DNA of 64,000 nucleotides, from positions 115,598,589 through 115,662,588 of the forward strand of contig CM077162.1 of assembly GCA_039583875.1 (NCBI GenBank), in the 5' to 3' direction. Below, piece after piece: positions 1-10,072 of the stretch (positions within the stretch are counted from its first letter, which is position 1; each line of letters begins with the position of its first letter). The DNA comes from Platanthera guangdongensis. Lineage: Eukaryota; Streptophyta; Magnoliopsida; Asparagales; Orchidaceae. Under the pieces are notes generated by a model. It worked only from the letters and a program-made list of their open reading frames with translations, made no database searches and was not told where the DNA came from. The position numbers were made by a program, and so were the translations under genes.

Positions 1-647
1 CTCTTGGGTAGCGGAGACAGCTGATCCCGATTCTGTGAGGTAGTTCTTTACTTTTCTGTATAGACATACATACTCACCAGTGGGTTCGTGTCAGGTTGTT
101 GGCGCCCACTGGTGGCTTCTTGCGATGCTGGGTATGAACTTAAACTGCTGTTTTTGCCTATTAGTGGTTGTTTACTTGCTTCTGGGAAGGATTTTTGCTA
201 GGTTGCATGTTAGATATTTTAAACCCTAAAAGCATTATTATATGTATATCATGCATAGCATAATTATAAAACAAAGTCACTATATTTCCTTAGCGTAAAA
301 AGACTACTTTTTATATCTATTATATTCACTTTAGAGTCGTGCTTACCATGAGTTGTCCCTCGGGGACACTCATGCTCACTAGGGTGTCAACTTAATTGAA
401 CCAAACTATTTTCTGCTGCGTATACTTATACTTTTAATTGTGGACTAGCTGATCCACCGTGTCGAGGGATACGGCCAATCAACATCACTGCTTTTCTTTC
501 ATAATTAATCAACGATTTTCCTTAAATTCTAAGGTCTGGAGTTTTGCCTGAGCGCGTGCAGTTATCCCCTGCACGGCGTGGCATCACGGCACGTGTTTTC
601 TCTTGCTCTGATACGATTTTATCGTTGAGAAAATGCGGGTTGTGACA
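1..647 (+). repeat. 5' LTR of element A, last 647 bp
   Basis: It is nearly identical to 8636-9282. It ends in tgtgaca at 641-647, directly before the primer binding site. Its beginning lies outside the window. Confidence 0.95.
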
Positions 648-649
648 GT

Positions 650-660
650 TGGTATCAGAG
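650..660 (+). other. Primer binding site of A (initiator tRNA-Met)
   Basis: TGGTATCAGAG follows the 5' LTR after two bases and matches the complement of the plant initiator tRNA-Met 3' end. First-strand synthesis would start here. Confidence 0.9.
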
Positions 661-806
661 GGAGGTTGCTTGACAAATGGTCGGGCAACCTTTCCCCTTG
701 TTTGCATTAGTGGTTAGCGTCATACCATACACACACCGATATGTCATCAGCACGTCTTGGCTAAAGCACGAACACTACACTCATGAGCATAAAGAAGTAT
801 ACGGGG

Positions 807-836
807 CATATTATGTAGTATGGGATGCATAATATG
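807..836 (+). other. Leader stem-loop 1 of A
   Basis: A perfect 9-bp stem (catattatg at 807-815, cataatatg at 828-836) closes a 12-nt loop, TAGTATGGGATG. Stem-loops 2 and 3 have the same loop. Confidence 0.8.
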
Positions 837-870
837 TGTTTGTATATGGATCCACCATAGGAGGCAACAT

Positions 871-905
871 GTGAGGGTTATGTAGTATGGGATGCATAAC
901 CTCAC
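871..905 (+). other. Leader stem-loop 2 of A
   Basis: An 11-bp stem with one bulged G (871-882 with 895-905) closes the same 12-nt loop. The outer stem, gtgagg with cctcac, differs from stem-loop 1 but is still complementary. Confidence 0.8.
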
Positions 906-942
906 CACATGAATGCGGCTAGCACGTTTTCTTTTTTCGTTG

Positions 943-984
943 CATGGGAATGTTATGTAGTATGGGATGCATAACATTTTCATG
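943..984 (+). other. Leader stem-loop 3 of A
   Basis: A 15-bp stem (943-957 with 970-984) closes the same 12-nt loop. Two of the pairs would be G-U in RNA. The outer arm (catgggaatg) differs from the other two stems. Confidence 0.8.
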
Positions 985-1336
985 TGTACGCCGCCCATGG
1001 CATGCATTAAGGCCTTTTTTTTAGAATGCATAGCACATCATGCATAGCATAACATTTCATAAGCACAACGTGTTAAGCTAAAGATTTGCAAGATGACATA
1101 TGTACACACATGGTTTTGAGTCAAAAAGAATACAAATACATGCATTCATGGTTTAGGCACATGAGTTAGAATGATGGTGGTGAACCATCTTAGGTTAAGC
1201 ATAACATCATCATGATAAAACAACTCCCAGAGCAAGTTTTGCGGTTGAAGTTCATATTTAAGTGTGTTTGTCTGTACCGGGTAGTTTTGTTCTAGCTGTT
1301 GGGCTAAGTTTCGTCTAAAGCTTGTGCGATTATAGG

Positions 1337-2551
1337 ATGGCGAGACGTCCTGCAACGAGGTCGACCCCCCAATCCGAGGGTGAGACGTCAGGAGCGCAGA
1401 GCGAGGCGTTGGTAGAAAACCTGCGGCAGAGTAATGAGACCTTATCGAGGCAGGTGGTGGCTATGCAGGCTCAGATTCAGTCCCTTGTGGCAGTGGTGGC
1501 GGGACAGGCCCCGCGAGTTCCGGACCCCGTTGAGGGGGTAGCTGTTCCTGCCCCTCCTGCTCCTCCCGTGCCTTTGGTTTTTGTGCCCCCGGAGATGGCG
1601 TTTATATCCCAGTTTCAGCGACTGAGACACCCTACTTATGATGGGCAAGCAGATTTCATGATTTTGGATGACTGGCTGATTACTATTGAGGAGATGTTCT
1701 CTTATTCGGGGATTTCGGATGATCAGAGAGTGATGCTCGCTGCCTACCAGCTCAAGGGCTTAGCAAAGAATTGGTGGTTGAGGGAGAAAGAGAGCTTGGT
1801 GGCAGGATGCTCTTGGGAGTTATTTAAGGGGATGCTGTTGAGTAAGTTTTTGCCTTTAGTCGAGAGGGACCGGCTGATGAATGACTTTCTCCATTTGAAG
1901 CAGAGGAAACTCACGGTCAGTGAGTATGAGATTGAGTTTAGTAAATTGAGTCGGTTTGCTCCTGGTCTGGTGAGTGTTGAAGCAGACCGAGTTAAGCGAT
2001 TTCTGGGTGTACTGAGAAGTGACATTCAGCAGTTAGCGAATGCCTACGGTGCAGTCAGTTATGCCAGCGTGGTCGAAGCTGCCTTAAGGGTTGAGGCCAT
2101 TGAGAATGCCAAGAATAGAGGTCAGTAGTTGTGGAAGGATAAGCGAAAGTCCGGTGGAGGGAAGAGCCCTCAGGAACCCGATGCGGTCTCAAGAAAGAAG
2201 AGCAAAGAGGTTTGTAGTTTCTATGGCCGATCAGGCCACCCCTTTGAGAAGTGTTTCAAAAGGTTTGGAGCGCAGAAGAAGGAACAGGTGCACGCAATTC
2301 AGGGTGCTCCCAGAGGAGACTTGGTGTGTGCCTTGTGTGGAAGGAAGGGGCATGAGGCTGCCCGTTGCTGGTCGAGAGATAAAGTCTGTTTTCAGTGTGG
2401 GCAGAAGGGTCATCTCAAGACAAAGTGCCCACAGTCCCAGCCTATTCTGCAGCCAGTACCCCTCCAGGCTTTGCCACCGCCTCAGCAATTGGATAGAGGA
2501 AAGGGGAAGCTGAATGTGCTTTCGGCAGACGAAGCACAGACTTCGACCCAG
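1337..2551 (+). pseudogene. gag: gag of element A (capsid and nucleocapsid), one in-frame stop
   Basis: This is the structural polyprotein that packages element RNA in cytoplasmic particles. The start is the ATG at 1337, right after the acceptor-like GATTATAG. A Ty3-type gag core (DWLITIEEMFSYSG, then NWWL) spans roughly residues 100-200. A TAG at 2126-2128 cuts the frame at about codon 264, where glutamine CAG would be expected. The same frame continues into three knuckle-like motifs. CALCGRKGHEAARC and CFQCGQKGHLKTKC are intact, but the first, CSFYGRSGHPFEKC, has Tyr for the second Cys. I end the exon at 2551, before an intron-like segment; without splicing the frame runs to 2665. Confidence 0.85.
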
Positions 2552-2636
2552 GTTATCTCAGGTTTGACTTCTCCTCAGTCGTTTCGTTATGATCCCTTTA
2601 TGGTTATAGTTTTCGTTTTAGCGTTTGTTTCCTTAG
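2552..2636 (+). other. Putative 85-nt intron at the gag-protease junction of A
   Basis: It starts CAG|GTTATC and ends in a T-rich tract and TTCCTTAG. Removal joins the gag frame to the protease frame at 2637 in phase 0. B1, B2 and C have similar segments at the same place. Inference only: the donor is weak and no transcript data are available. Confidence 0.5.
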
Positions 2637-4478
2637 ATGCGTGCGCTATTTGTAGGACGATTTAAGGTAAAGAACTGCTGGGCGCGCGTTCTCTTCGATT
2701 CAGGCGCTACCCACTCGTTTGTGGCTAGAGCCTTCGTGGAGCGTTTCAGTTTGGGCCTAGATCGTGTTGGTGGTGCCTTTTGCGTTAAGTTCCCCTTCGG
2801 TGACTCTGTGGTTACGGACCTGGGTGTCCTTGATTGTCCGATTTTGTTGGGGGATTTTCTATCCAAGGCAGATCTGAAGGTGATTGACCTGGAGGACTTC
2901 GATGTTATCTTGGGCATGGACTGGTTGTCAATGTACGATGCTGTGATCCAGTGCAAGGGTAAGCACTTGGACTTCGTCAAGGACAACGGTCAGCCAGGGA
3001 GCGTTTATGGGTATTCTCTCCAGGAGTCTCCAGTCATTTCTGCGGTGCGTGCTCAGAAGTTGCTTGATTCTGGTTGTTCTGCCTGTGTGGTCTCTCTGGT
3101 AGGGGCTGTTGTTAGAGTGCCGTGTTTGCAAGAGATCCCTGTGGTGTGTGACTTCTCCGATGTGTTTCCTGATGATCTTCCCGGTCTTCCACCCGATCGA
3201 GATGTCGAGTTTGCTATAGATTTGGAGCCAGGCACGCGTCCTATTGCCAAGGCGCCGTACCGGATGGCCCAGCGAGAGCTGGAAGAGTTGCGAATTCAGT
3301 TGGATGAGATGTTGGCAAAAGGGTTCATTAGGCCGAGTTCTTCACCATGGGGTGCTCCAGTGCTGTTCGTTAAAAAGAAGGATGGGTCGATGAGGCTATG
3401 CATCGACTATAGAGAACTGAACAAGGTTACTATTAAGAACAGGTACCCTTTGCCTCGAATTGACGATCTGTTTGACCAACTGCGTGGTAGTGCCGTGTTT
3501 TCCAAGATAGATCATCGATCGGGCTATCACCAGTTGAGGATTCGGGAGTCAGATGTTCCGCGGACGGCGTTCCGCTCTCGTCATGGGCATTTTGAGTTTT
3601 TAGTTATGTCATTTGGTTTGACTAATGCGCCCTCAGCTTTTATTGATCTGATGAACAGAGTTTTCAAGGACTTCCTGGATAAGTTTGTGATTGTCTTTAT
3701 CGACGATGTTTTGGTGTATTCTAAAGATGCGGAGGAGCATGATCGGCATTTGCGACTGGTCTTGGCGACTCTGAGAGACCATAAGCTATACGCCAAGCTG
3801 AACAAGTGCGAATTTTGGTTGCCTCAAGTTTCTTTTCTCGGCCACGTGGTGAATAAGGAGGGAATATCGGTGGACCCAGAAAAGATCGCTGATGTTATGG
3901 AATGGGCGAGGCCTGTTACTCCCAAAGAGATCAGAAGCTTCTTGGGCTTGGCTGGATATTATAGGAGATTCGTAGAGGGATTCTCTACTTTGTCTGCGCC
4001 GTTGACCAGGTTGACGCAGAAGAATGCAACCTTCATATGGGATAGCAAGTGTGAGGAGGCTTTTGAGGAATTAAAAAGAAGGTTATGTTCAGCTCCAGTT
4101 TTGTCTTTGCCTACTGAAGATAGTGAGTATGTTATATATGTGGACGCGTCGCACGTCGGACTGGGCTGCGTTTTGATGCAGGGCGGGAAGGTGATTGCGT
4201 ACGGGTCGAGGCAGCTAAAGACTCATGAGAGGAATTACCCTACGCATGACCTGGAGTTTGCAGCCGTGATCTATGCGTTGAAATTGTGGAGGCATTTGCT
4301 GTATGGCGCGCAGTGCAAGATTTTCACGGATCATAAGAGTTTGAAGTATGTCTTCACTCAGAAAGAGTTGAATCTGCGCCAGCGGCGGTGGTTGGAGTAC
4401 GTGGCCGACTATGATTTTGAAATCCAGTATCATCCGGGTAAGGCGAATGTGGTGGCCGATGCCCTAAGTCGGAAGTGA
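2637..4478 (+). CDS. pol: pol of A, first part: aspartic protease, reverse transcriptase, RNase H
   Basis: This open stretch of 613 codons copies element RNA into DNA. The protease active site DSGATHSF is near residue 21. RT motifs follow: [28 protein letters not shown] (His where Leu is usual), [11 protein letters not shown], the catalytic FIDDVLVYS near residue 354 and FLGHVV. RNase H begins at YVDAS near residue 500 and ends with [11 protein letters not shown]. The start at 2637 is the first codon after the putative intron; the ATG there may not be an initiator. A TGA at 4476-4478 ends the frame, which then continues as integrase. The domain order is typical of Ty3/gypsy. Confidence 0.9.
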   Translation: MRALFVGRFKVKNCWARVLFDSGATHSFVARAFVERFSLGLDRVGGAFCVKFPFGDSVVTDLGVLDCPILLGDFLSKADLKVIDLEDFDVILGMDWLSMYDAVIQCKGKHLDFVKDNGQPGSVYGYSLQESPVISAVRAQKLLDSGCSACVVSLVGAVVRVPCLQEIPVVCDFSDVFPDDLPGLPPDRDVEFAIDLEPGTRPIAKAPYRMAQRELEELRIQLDEMLAKGFIRPSSSPWGAPVLFVKKKDGSMRLCIDYRELNKVTIKNRYPLPRIDDLFDQLRGSAVFSKIDHRSGYHQLRIRESDVPRTAFRSRHGHFEFLVMSFGLTNAPSAFIDLMNRVFKDFLDKFVIVFIDDVLVYSKDAEEHDRHLRLVLATLRDHKLYAKLNKCEFWLPQVSFLGHVVNKEGISVDPEKIADVMEWARPVTPKEIRSFLGLAGYYRRFVEGFSTLSAPLTRLTQKNATFIWDSKCEEAFEELKRRLCSAPVLSLPTEDSEYVIYVDASHVGLGCVLMQGGKVIAYGSRQLKTHERNYPTHDLEFAAVIYALKLWRHLLYGAQCKIFTDHKSLKYVFTQKELNLRQRRWLEYVADYDFEIQYHPGKANVVADALSRK

Positions 4479-6013
4479 GGAAAGATTTTCAATCTCTCCG
4501 CCAAGCGTCTTGTGGAAGAGTTTCTTTTGATGGACATTTCTGTGGGAAGCTGCGATTCGCAGAGTAGCTTGGCAGTGGCAGAACCTTCGTGGATTGCGTT
4601 TACGCGACTGCATCAGAAAGATGATCCCGATCTTTTGCATTTGTACCTTCGAGCTGAAAAAGGTGAATTACCAGATTTCTCTATAGATGATGCGGGTACC
4701 TTGAAGTATCGTGGCAGGTTTTGCATTCCCGCAGTTGGAGATATCCGGAATATGGTGTGCAGAGAAGCCCACAGATCTAGTGTTGCCTACCATCCAGGGT
4801 CTACCAAAATGTACCATGACTTAAAGCAGATTGCCTGGTGGTATGGGATGAAGAAGGACATAGCCAGATTTGTTTCTGAGTGCTTCACTTGCAGGCGTGT
4901 GAAGGCCGACCATGGAAGGCCTGGTGGCAAGCTAACTCCCTTAGAGATTCCGATGTGGAAGTGGGAGAGTATCCCGATGTATTTCATTACAGGCTTACCG
5001 AGATCTCCTAAAGGGCATGATTCAGTTTGGCTGATCGTAGACAGATTGACGAAGAGTGCTCACTTCGTACCATTTAAGATCGATTATCCGATGAGGAAGA
5101 TAGCCGAGCTGTATTTGGATGAGGTTATTAGATTGCATGGTGTACCCGTGAGTATCATATCAGATCGAGATTCCAGGTTTACATCTCATTTTTGGAAGAG
5201 CCTTCAAGAAGGGTTGGGTACAGATTTGAGATATTCCACAGCTTATCATCCGCAGACCAATTGTCAGACGGAGCGAGTAAATCAGATTGTGGAAGATATG
5301 ATCCGATGCTATATTCTGGACCACGGAGGAGCGTGGGATGAGCGCTTGCGGCTTATGGAATTTGCGTATAATAACAGTTATCAAGAAAGCTTGCAAATGG
5401 CTCCTTTTGAAGCTTTATATGGGAGGCGCTGCAGGACTCCCTTGTTTTGGGCTGAGGTTGGCGAGAGGCCTTTGTTGGGTCCAGAAGCACTCGAGGAGAT
5501 GGAAACTGCTGTGAAGCTTATACGGGAAAAGCTTCGGATAGCCCAGGAGAGATATGAGAAAATGTCAATCGGCATAGATCGGATTTGGAATTTTTGGTGG
5601 GGGACTCGGTGTTCTTAAAGGTCTCCCCGTTGATCGGAGTCAAGCGTTTTGGCAAGAACAGGAAGTTGGACCCGAGGTTCGTGGGGCCGTTTCCGATTGT
5701 TGAGCGGATTGGGATATCAGCTTATAGGCTGGCGTTGCCCGCACATTTCCCTGGCGTGCATAATGTCTTCCACGTCAGTCAGCTGCGGAAATGTGTATCG
5801 AATGGCAGGCAGGTTTTGGATTCTGTGCCTCAGTTGGAGCCGAATCTTTCTTATGTGGAGGTGCCTGTCCGCATTCTGGATTCTCAGGTTCGTGCGCTGC
5901 GGAAGAAGTCTATTCCGATGGTTAAAGTTTTATGGAGAAATCAGGATGTAGAAAGCGCGACTTGGGAGTTGGAGTCGGCTATGAGGGAGGCTTACCCTCA
6001 TCTGTTTCCCTGA
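4479..6013 (+). pseudogene. pol: pol of A, second part: integrase and chromodomain, broken
   Basis: Integrase inserts the cDNA, and the chromodomain tail of chromoviruses is thought to guide it to heterochromatin. The HHCC zinc domain ([12 protein letters not shown], then CFTCRRVKADH) leads into the DDE core. The first catalytic Asp has become Tyr (MYFITGLPRS; codon 4980-4982). The second (ISDRDSRF) and the Glu (QTERVNQ) remain. Near 5565 a base is missing relative to G at 9283, and the frame moves to 5585-6013. That part carries the GPF...AYRLALP domain and the chromodomain (PVRILDSQVRALRKKSIP to the end). The stop is TGA at 6011. It is in the same frame as the upstream pol, separated by the TGA at 4476. 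Confidence 0.88.
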
Positions 6014-6126
6014 GCTTGTGCCTGGTATGTTTTGTTTTATTTATGATTATATAGTCCTTTCCTGGCTCTTTCTCTCTCCTTCTTCATAGGAGTGTTATGA
6101 GTAAAGTTTCGAGGCAAAACTTTCTT

Positions 6127-6140
6127 TTAGGGGGAGTGGC
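6127..6140 (+). other. Polypurine tract of A
   Basis: TAGGGGGAGTGG lies directly before the 3' LTR start at 6141, where plus-strand DNA synthesis is primed. Between the pol stop at 6013 and here I see only short untranslated sequence. Confidence 0.8.
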
Positions 6141-9100
6141 TGTAACGCCCCCGGTTTTTCTGTGTTTTGTTTGATTTTGGATTGGCGTTACGATGACGCA
6201 TTTCCGGCCCTTCGCCGTTGTAGAGCGCGGTCCTAGCTCTGTAGGTTCCTTGTGTAGCCTGGTTGTAGCCAGTTGGCAAGTTTCCCCAGCTAGCCGGAGT
6301 CTGTTTTGGTGACTCGGTTGGGCCTCTTAGGGAAATGCTTGTGTTTTGGCTTCGGGAGGTGTTAGCCCGAATGTTCGATCGTCGGATGTTGTTTTCGACC
6401 TCGCCGTTGTTTTCGTGGCTTGGTTGTTTAGCTACGGTGCGAGTTTTGGTCGAAATCCGAGATCGTTTGCCTTCGCGTCGTTTCGGCGTTGTTTTGTTAA
6501 CTGCATGTTTGTAATGTTTGCTGTGCTGTGCGTGGTCTGTTGTGGCTGAGCTTGTAGGCTGGTGCCTTGTCTCTTGTTTGCTAGGTGTTAGCAGGTTTCT
6601 TTTCTGTGTAAGTTTGGGTGACACGGCCTGGGTCACGCCCGTGACCCAGGGCGTGTCGTGCTCGGGCAGAGCTCCCGTTTCTCCGGTCGACGAATTTTTG
6701 GTCGACGGGGTTTTTTGTAGGAACACGGCCGTGACACGGGCGTGTCACGGGCGTGTCCCCCTTCGGTTCGTCGAGCTGCGCTCGATGGTCATCCGGCGGT
6801 GTTTAGTGAGAACACGGCCCTGTCACGGGCGTGTCGTGTCGAACACGGGCGTGACATTGGGGCGTGTCTCTCTGTTCGACGATCGACGCTCCACGATCGT
6901 CGGGCGGTGTTCGAGTTGGTACACGGCCTGTGACACGGGCGTGTCACAGGGCGTGTCCCTTGCTTCGTCGAGCGGAGATCGACTTTCGTCGAGTGGGTAG
7001 GTGCGTGAGTACACGCCCCGTGACACGGGCGTGTCGAGCCGTGTCACGGGCGTGTCTGGGGGGCGTGTCCCGTGTTTTCGTCGAGTGGAGATCGACGTTC
7101 GTCGAGTGTGTGAGTACACGCCCCGTGACACGGGCGTGTCGGGTCGTGTCACGGGCGTGTCTTGGGCGTGTTCCGTACTTTTTTTCCTGAAATCATCTTT
7201 TGTTGCCGTGGACTGCTTTTCCTCCTCATTTTCATCGTTCCCGAGTCTGGAGAGCTTCCAGCGGAAGGGTTTTGAGAGGAGGCGGTGGTTGTTTTGGCCG
7301 GCGATTTCGGGAGGGTTAGAGCCCGTTCTTCTCGTGTGATAGCGGATTCGGCTTGCTCTCGGCTAGATCTTCCCTTACATGTAAGTTTTTTTCTTGATTT
7401 AGGGTTCGATTCCAGGAATTTCTAAATATCTGATTTCTTTCTTCCCTCAAGTTTCAGCTTTGGTCTTCTAGGTGGCCGATCTTGCCGCCGGAGCCAAGCC
7501 GTGGTGCGGCTGTTGTTTGTTTTTCCGAAGAGGTAGAGGCAAGTGGCCCCTTGCCCTTGCCAAATTTATTTCTAACCCTTGATCTTTTTAATTTCTTCTG
7601 CAAAGCTCTGTTCTCTTTGTCCTTTTTCCTCCCTAGGGCAGCAGGTTGAGTTATTACATCAAGCTTTTAATCAAGTGCTGATTCTTCATTTCTTTTTCTG
7701 GAATTTTAATCAATGTTCTTTTTTTTCGGAGGTTTAGTGTCCAGTGGGTAGCTAGAGTTAGGGTGAGGTTGTTGTTAGTTGCTGTTTAGGGTTAGTTGCG
7801 GTAGCTCCGAGTAGTTAGGACGGAACGGTGGGTTGGGATTAAATCTCCAACTCTCTGTTTTCGCGCATGAGAGGACTTAAGCTGCGATTTTAGCAAGACT
7901 TACGTTTACCCTAAGTGGAAAGCGCTGACAGCGTCGAGTGAGCTCGAGCTCGACGCCGTCGCTCAGCGTAGGTCTTGCGGCTAAGTATTTTTAGGCGTCA
8001 GGTGAGTGGAGTTTACTCAACGCTGCGTCGAGTGGGCTCGACATTTCTGTCCTGAGTTCATGTGTACCTTAGGATTGTTAGTGTGACTTTTCCCTTCCTT
8101 TAGGGGGTAGTATTGGGTGTTCGACAAATTTTTGCTTGCCGACTCTTGGGTTGTGGCAGGTGGTGGAGTTTTAGTGGCCTCTCGAGGGGTGGATTTTGAT
8201 GTGGAGAGCTGTGGCCACCGCCTTTTTGCCCCGGTTTGGGTTGGTGTGTGGGACCCTAAAGCTGCCACTGGCGACCCCTTAGCCCATTTTGTTGGATCTG
8301 ATTTTGGTTATGTATTCAGATCCATGTTTTTGACCACTACCACTTACCCACGTATTAGGAATGTTAGACTCTTTCGTTGAGCTTGTTGCTTTTATTGCTC
8401 GCACTTGGTGTGCTTTGCTGTGCTTTAGACAGTGCTCTTTTCTTACTGTCATGCTCTTTCTTTTGCCTATAGCAGCTTGTTGTCGGGTTGGTAAACCCTT
8501 CTTTTTGCTCTTAACTCTCATGCTTTATTTACACTTTTGATTATTTCCTTGCTGAGGTGTTCTTTTCTTGAATGCCTCAGGTCCAGGTTGTAGCCGGTTC
8601 AGCGGCTAGTTCTTTTGGAGGGGCTGGTTTGTGGCCTCTTGGGTAGCGGAGACAGCTGATCCCGATTCTGTGAGGTAGTTCTTTACTTTTCTGTATAGAC
8701 ATACATACTCACCAGTGGGTTCGTGTCAGGTTGTTGGCGCCCACTGGTGGCTTCTTGCGATGCTGGGTATGAACTTAAACTGCTGTTTTTGCCTATTAGT
8801 GGTTGTTTACTTGCTTCTGGGAAGGATTTATGCTAGGTTGCATGTTAGATATTTTAAACCCTAAAAGCATTATTATATGTATATCATGCATAGCATAATT
8901 ATAAAACAAAGTCACTATATTTCCTTAGCGTAAAAAGACTACTTTTTATATCTATTATATTCACTTTAGAGTCGTGCTTACCATGAGTTGTCCCTCGGGG
9001 ACACTCATGCTCACTACGGTGTCAACTTAATTGAACCAAACTATTTTCTGCTGCGTATACTTATACTTTTAATTGTGGACTAGTTGATCCACCGTGCCGA

Positions 9101-9282
9101 GGGATACGGTCAATCAACATAACTGCTTTTCTTTCATAATTAATCAACGATTTTCCTTAAATTCTAAGGTCTGGAGTTTTGCCTGAGCGCGTGCAGTTAT
9201 CCCCTGCACGGCGTGGCATCACGACACGTGTTTTCTCTTGCTCTGATACGATTTTATCATTGAGAAAATGCGGGTTGTCACA
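6141..9282 (+). repeat. 3' LTR of element A (3142 bp)
   Basis: It starts TGTAACGCCCCCGG and ends TGTCACA. It is long for a Tekay LTR. The first kilobase holds an array of CpG-rich palindromes (6617-7170). TTACAT|GTAAGT at 7375-7386 is a strong splice-donor match that could pair with GATTATAG before gag to form a leader intron in the RNA. No LTR open frame looks like a real gene. The last 647 bp repeat the window start. Confidence 0.92.
6617..7170 (+). repeat. GACACGGGCGTGTC palindrome array in the LTR of A
   Basis: Many copies of GACACGGGCGTGTC or one-base variants, with gacacg/cgtgtc arms around GG, alternate with TCGTCGAG and TCGACGATCG inverted motifs. Open frames here on both strands are by-products of the repeats. 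Equivalent arrays occur in F, B1, B2 and C. Confidence 0.85.
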
Positions 9283-10072
9283 TGGATAGGTTGACCAAGT
9301 GTGCTCATTTCATACCCTTTAAGGTCAACTACCTGATGAAGACCATAGCGGAACTCTATTTGAACGAGATCATCCGACTGCATGGTGTGCCTATGAATAT
9401 CATTTCAGACCGAGATTCCCGCTTTACCTCTCGTTTTTGGCGCAGTTTACAAGAGGGTTTGGGGACAGATTTGCGATATTCCACGACGTATCATCCTCAG
9501 ACGAATGGCCAAACCGAAAGAGTAAATCAAATTGTAGAAGATATGATTCGATGCTACATTCTTGAGTATGGCGGAGCATGGGATGAGCGTTTGCGGCTTA
9601 TGGAATTTGCATATAATAATAGCTATCAAGAAAGCTTGCAAATGGCTCCGTTCGAAGCGTTATATGGGCGACGATGTCGGACCCCACTATTTTGGGTTGA
9701 GGTTGGCGAGCGGCCTTTGTTGGGTCCAGAGGCGCTCGAGGATATGGAAGTTGCAGTACGACTTATTCGGGAGATGCTCCGAATCGCCCAAGAGCGATAT
9801 GAAAAGTATGCCAACCGACGAAGGTCGGAATTAGAATTTGCGGTGGGGGATTCTATTTTCTTGAAAGCCTCCCCAATGGTTGGGATTAAAAGGTTTGGGA
9901 AAGAACGCAAATTAGACCCAAGATTTGTGGGTCCATTCAAGATACTTGCACGAGTTGGTGCATCAGCCTACAAAATAGAAATACCCGTGAACTTTCCTGG
10001 TGTTCACAATGTGTTTCATGTTAGCCAACTTCGCAAGTGTATGCGGATTGACAAGCAAGTGTTGGACGTTGT
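9283..10072 (+). pseudogene. G: integrase core and C-terminal fragment of a Tekay relative
   Basis: The frame opens directly at the end of LTR A with DRLTKCAHFIPFKV, equivalent to DRLTKSAHFVPFKI in A. It runs through ISDRDSRF and GQTERVNQ of the DDE core, then YEKYANRRRSELEFAVGDS and FVGPFKILARVGASAYK. The zinc domain and first catalytic Asp are missing because A inserted upstream. The match ends near 10072 after QLRKCMRIDKQVLDVV, and the remaining codons to the stop at 10115 look like unrelated sequence. It is close to A but distinct, so it is the remnant of the older element that A landed in. Confidence 0.85.

Larger units (their letters stand above)
648..1336 (+). other. Untranslated leader of A with three related stem-loops
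   Basis: No coding sequence is seen between the primer site and gag. The stretch holds three stem-loops (807-836, 871-905, 943-984) listed separately. It ends in GATTATAG just before the gag ATG at 1337. That looks like a splice acceptor and occupies the same place as the CTATAG of the B and C elements. Confidence 0.75.
1..9282 (+). mobile_element. Element A: Tekay-type Ty3/gypsy retrotransposon, 5' end outside window
   Basis: The order is LTR, primer site, gag, protease, RT, RNase H, integrase, chromodomain, polypurine tract, LTR, all on +. Bases 1-647 match 8636-9282 without an indel and with about 9 substitutions by hand count (about 1.4%), so these are the two LTRs of one fairly young insertion. 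The RT and integrase motifs and the chromodomain tail fit the Tekay/Del chromovirus lineage. After the 3' LTR the sequence enters an integrase frame of a relative at 9283, so A inserted into another element. The 5-bp duplication would be tggat at 9283-9287, but the left copy lies outside the window. Confidence 0.93.

Noticed and set aside
4832..4848. Exact match to the hairpin loop consensus (TGGTATGGGATG) in the integrase of A
   Set aside because: It encodes Trp-Tyr-Gly-Met of the zinc domain and has no flanking inverted repeat, so it is a coincidence.
6864..7190. Frames in the Tekay LTR arrays rich in TRPVTRACH-like peptides on both strands
   Set aside because: The same peptides recur in every array on both strands because the DNA repeats. 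There is no domain and no conserved start.
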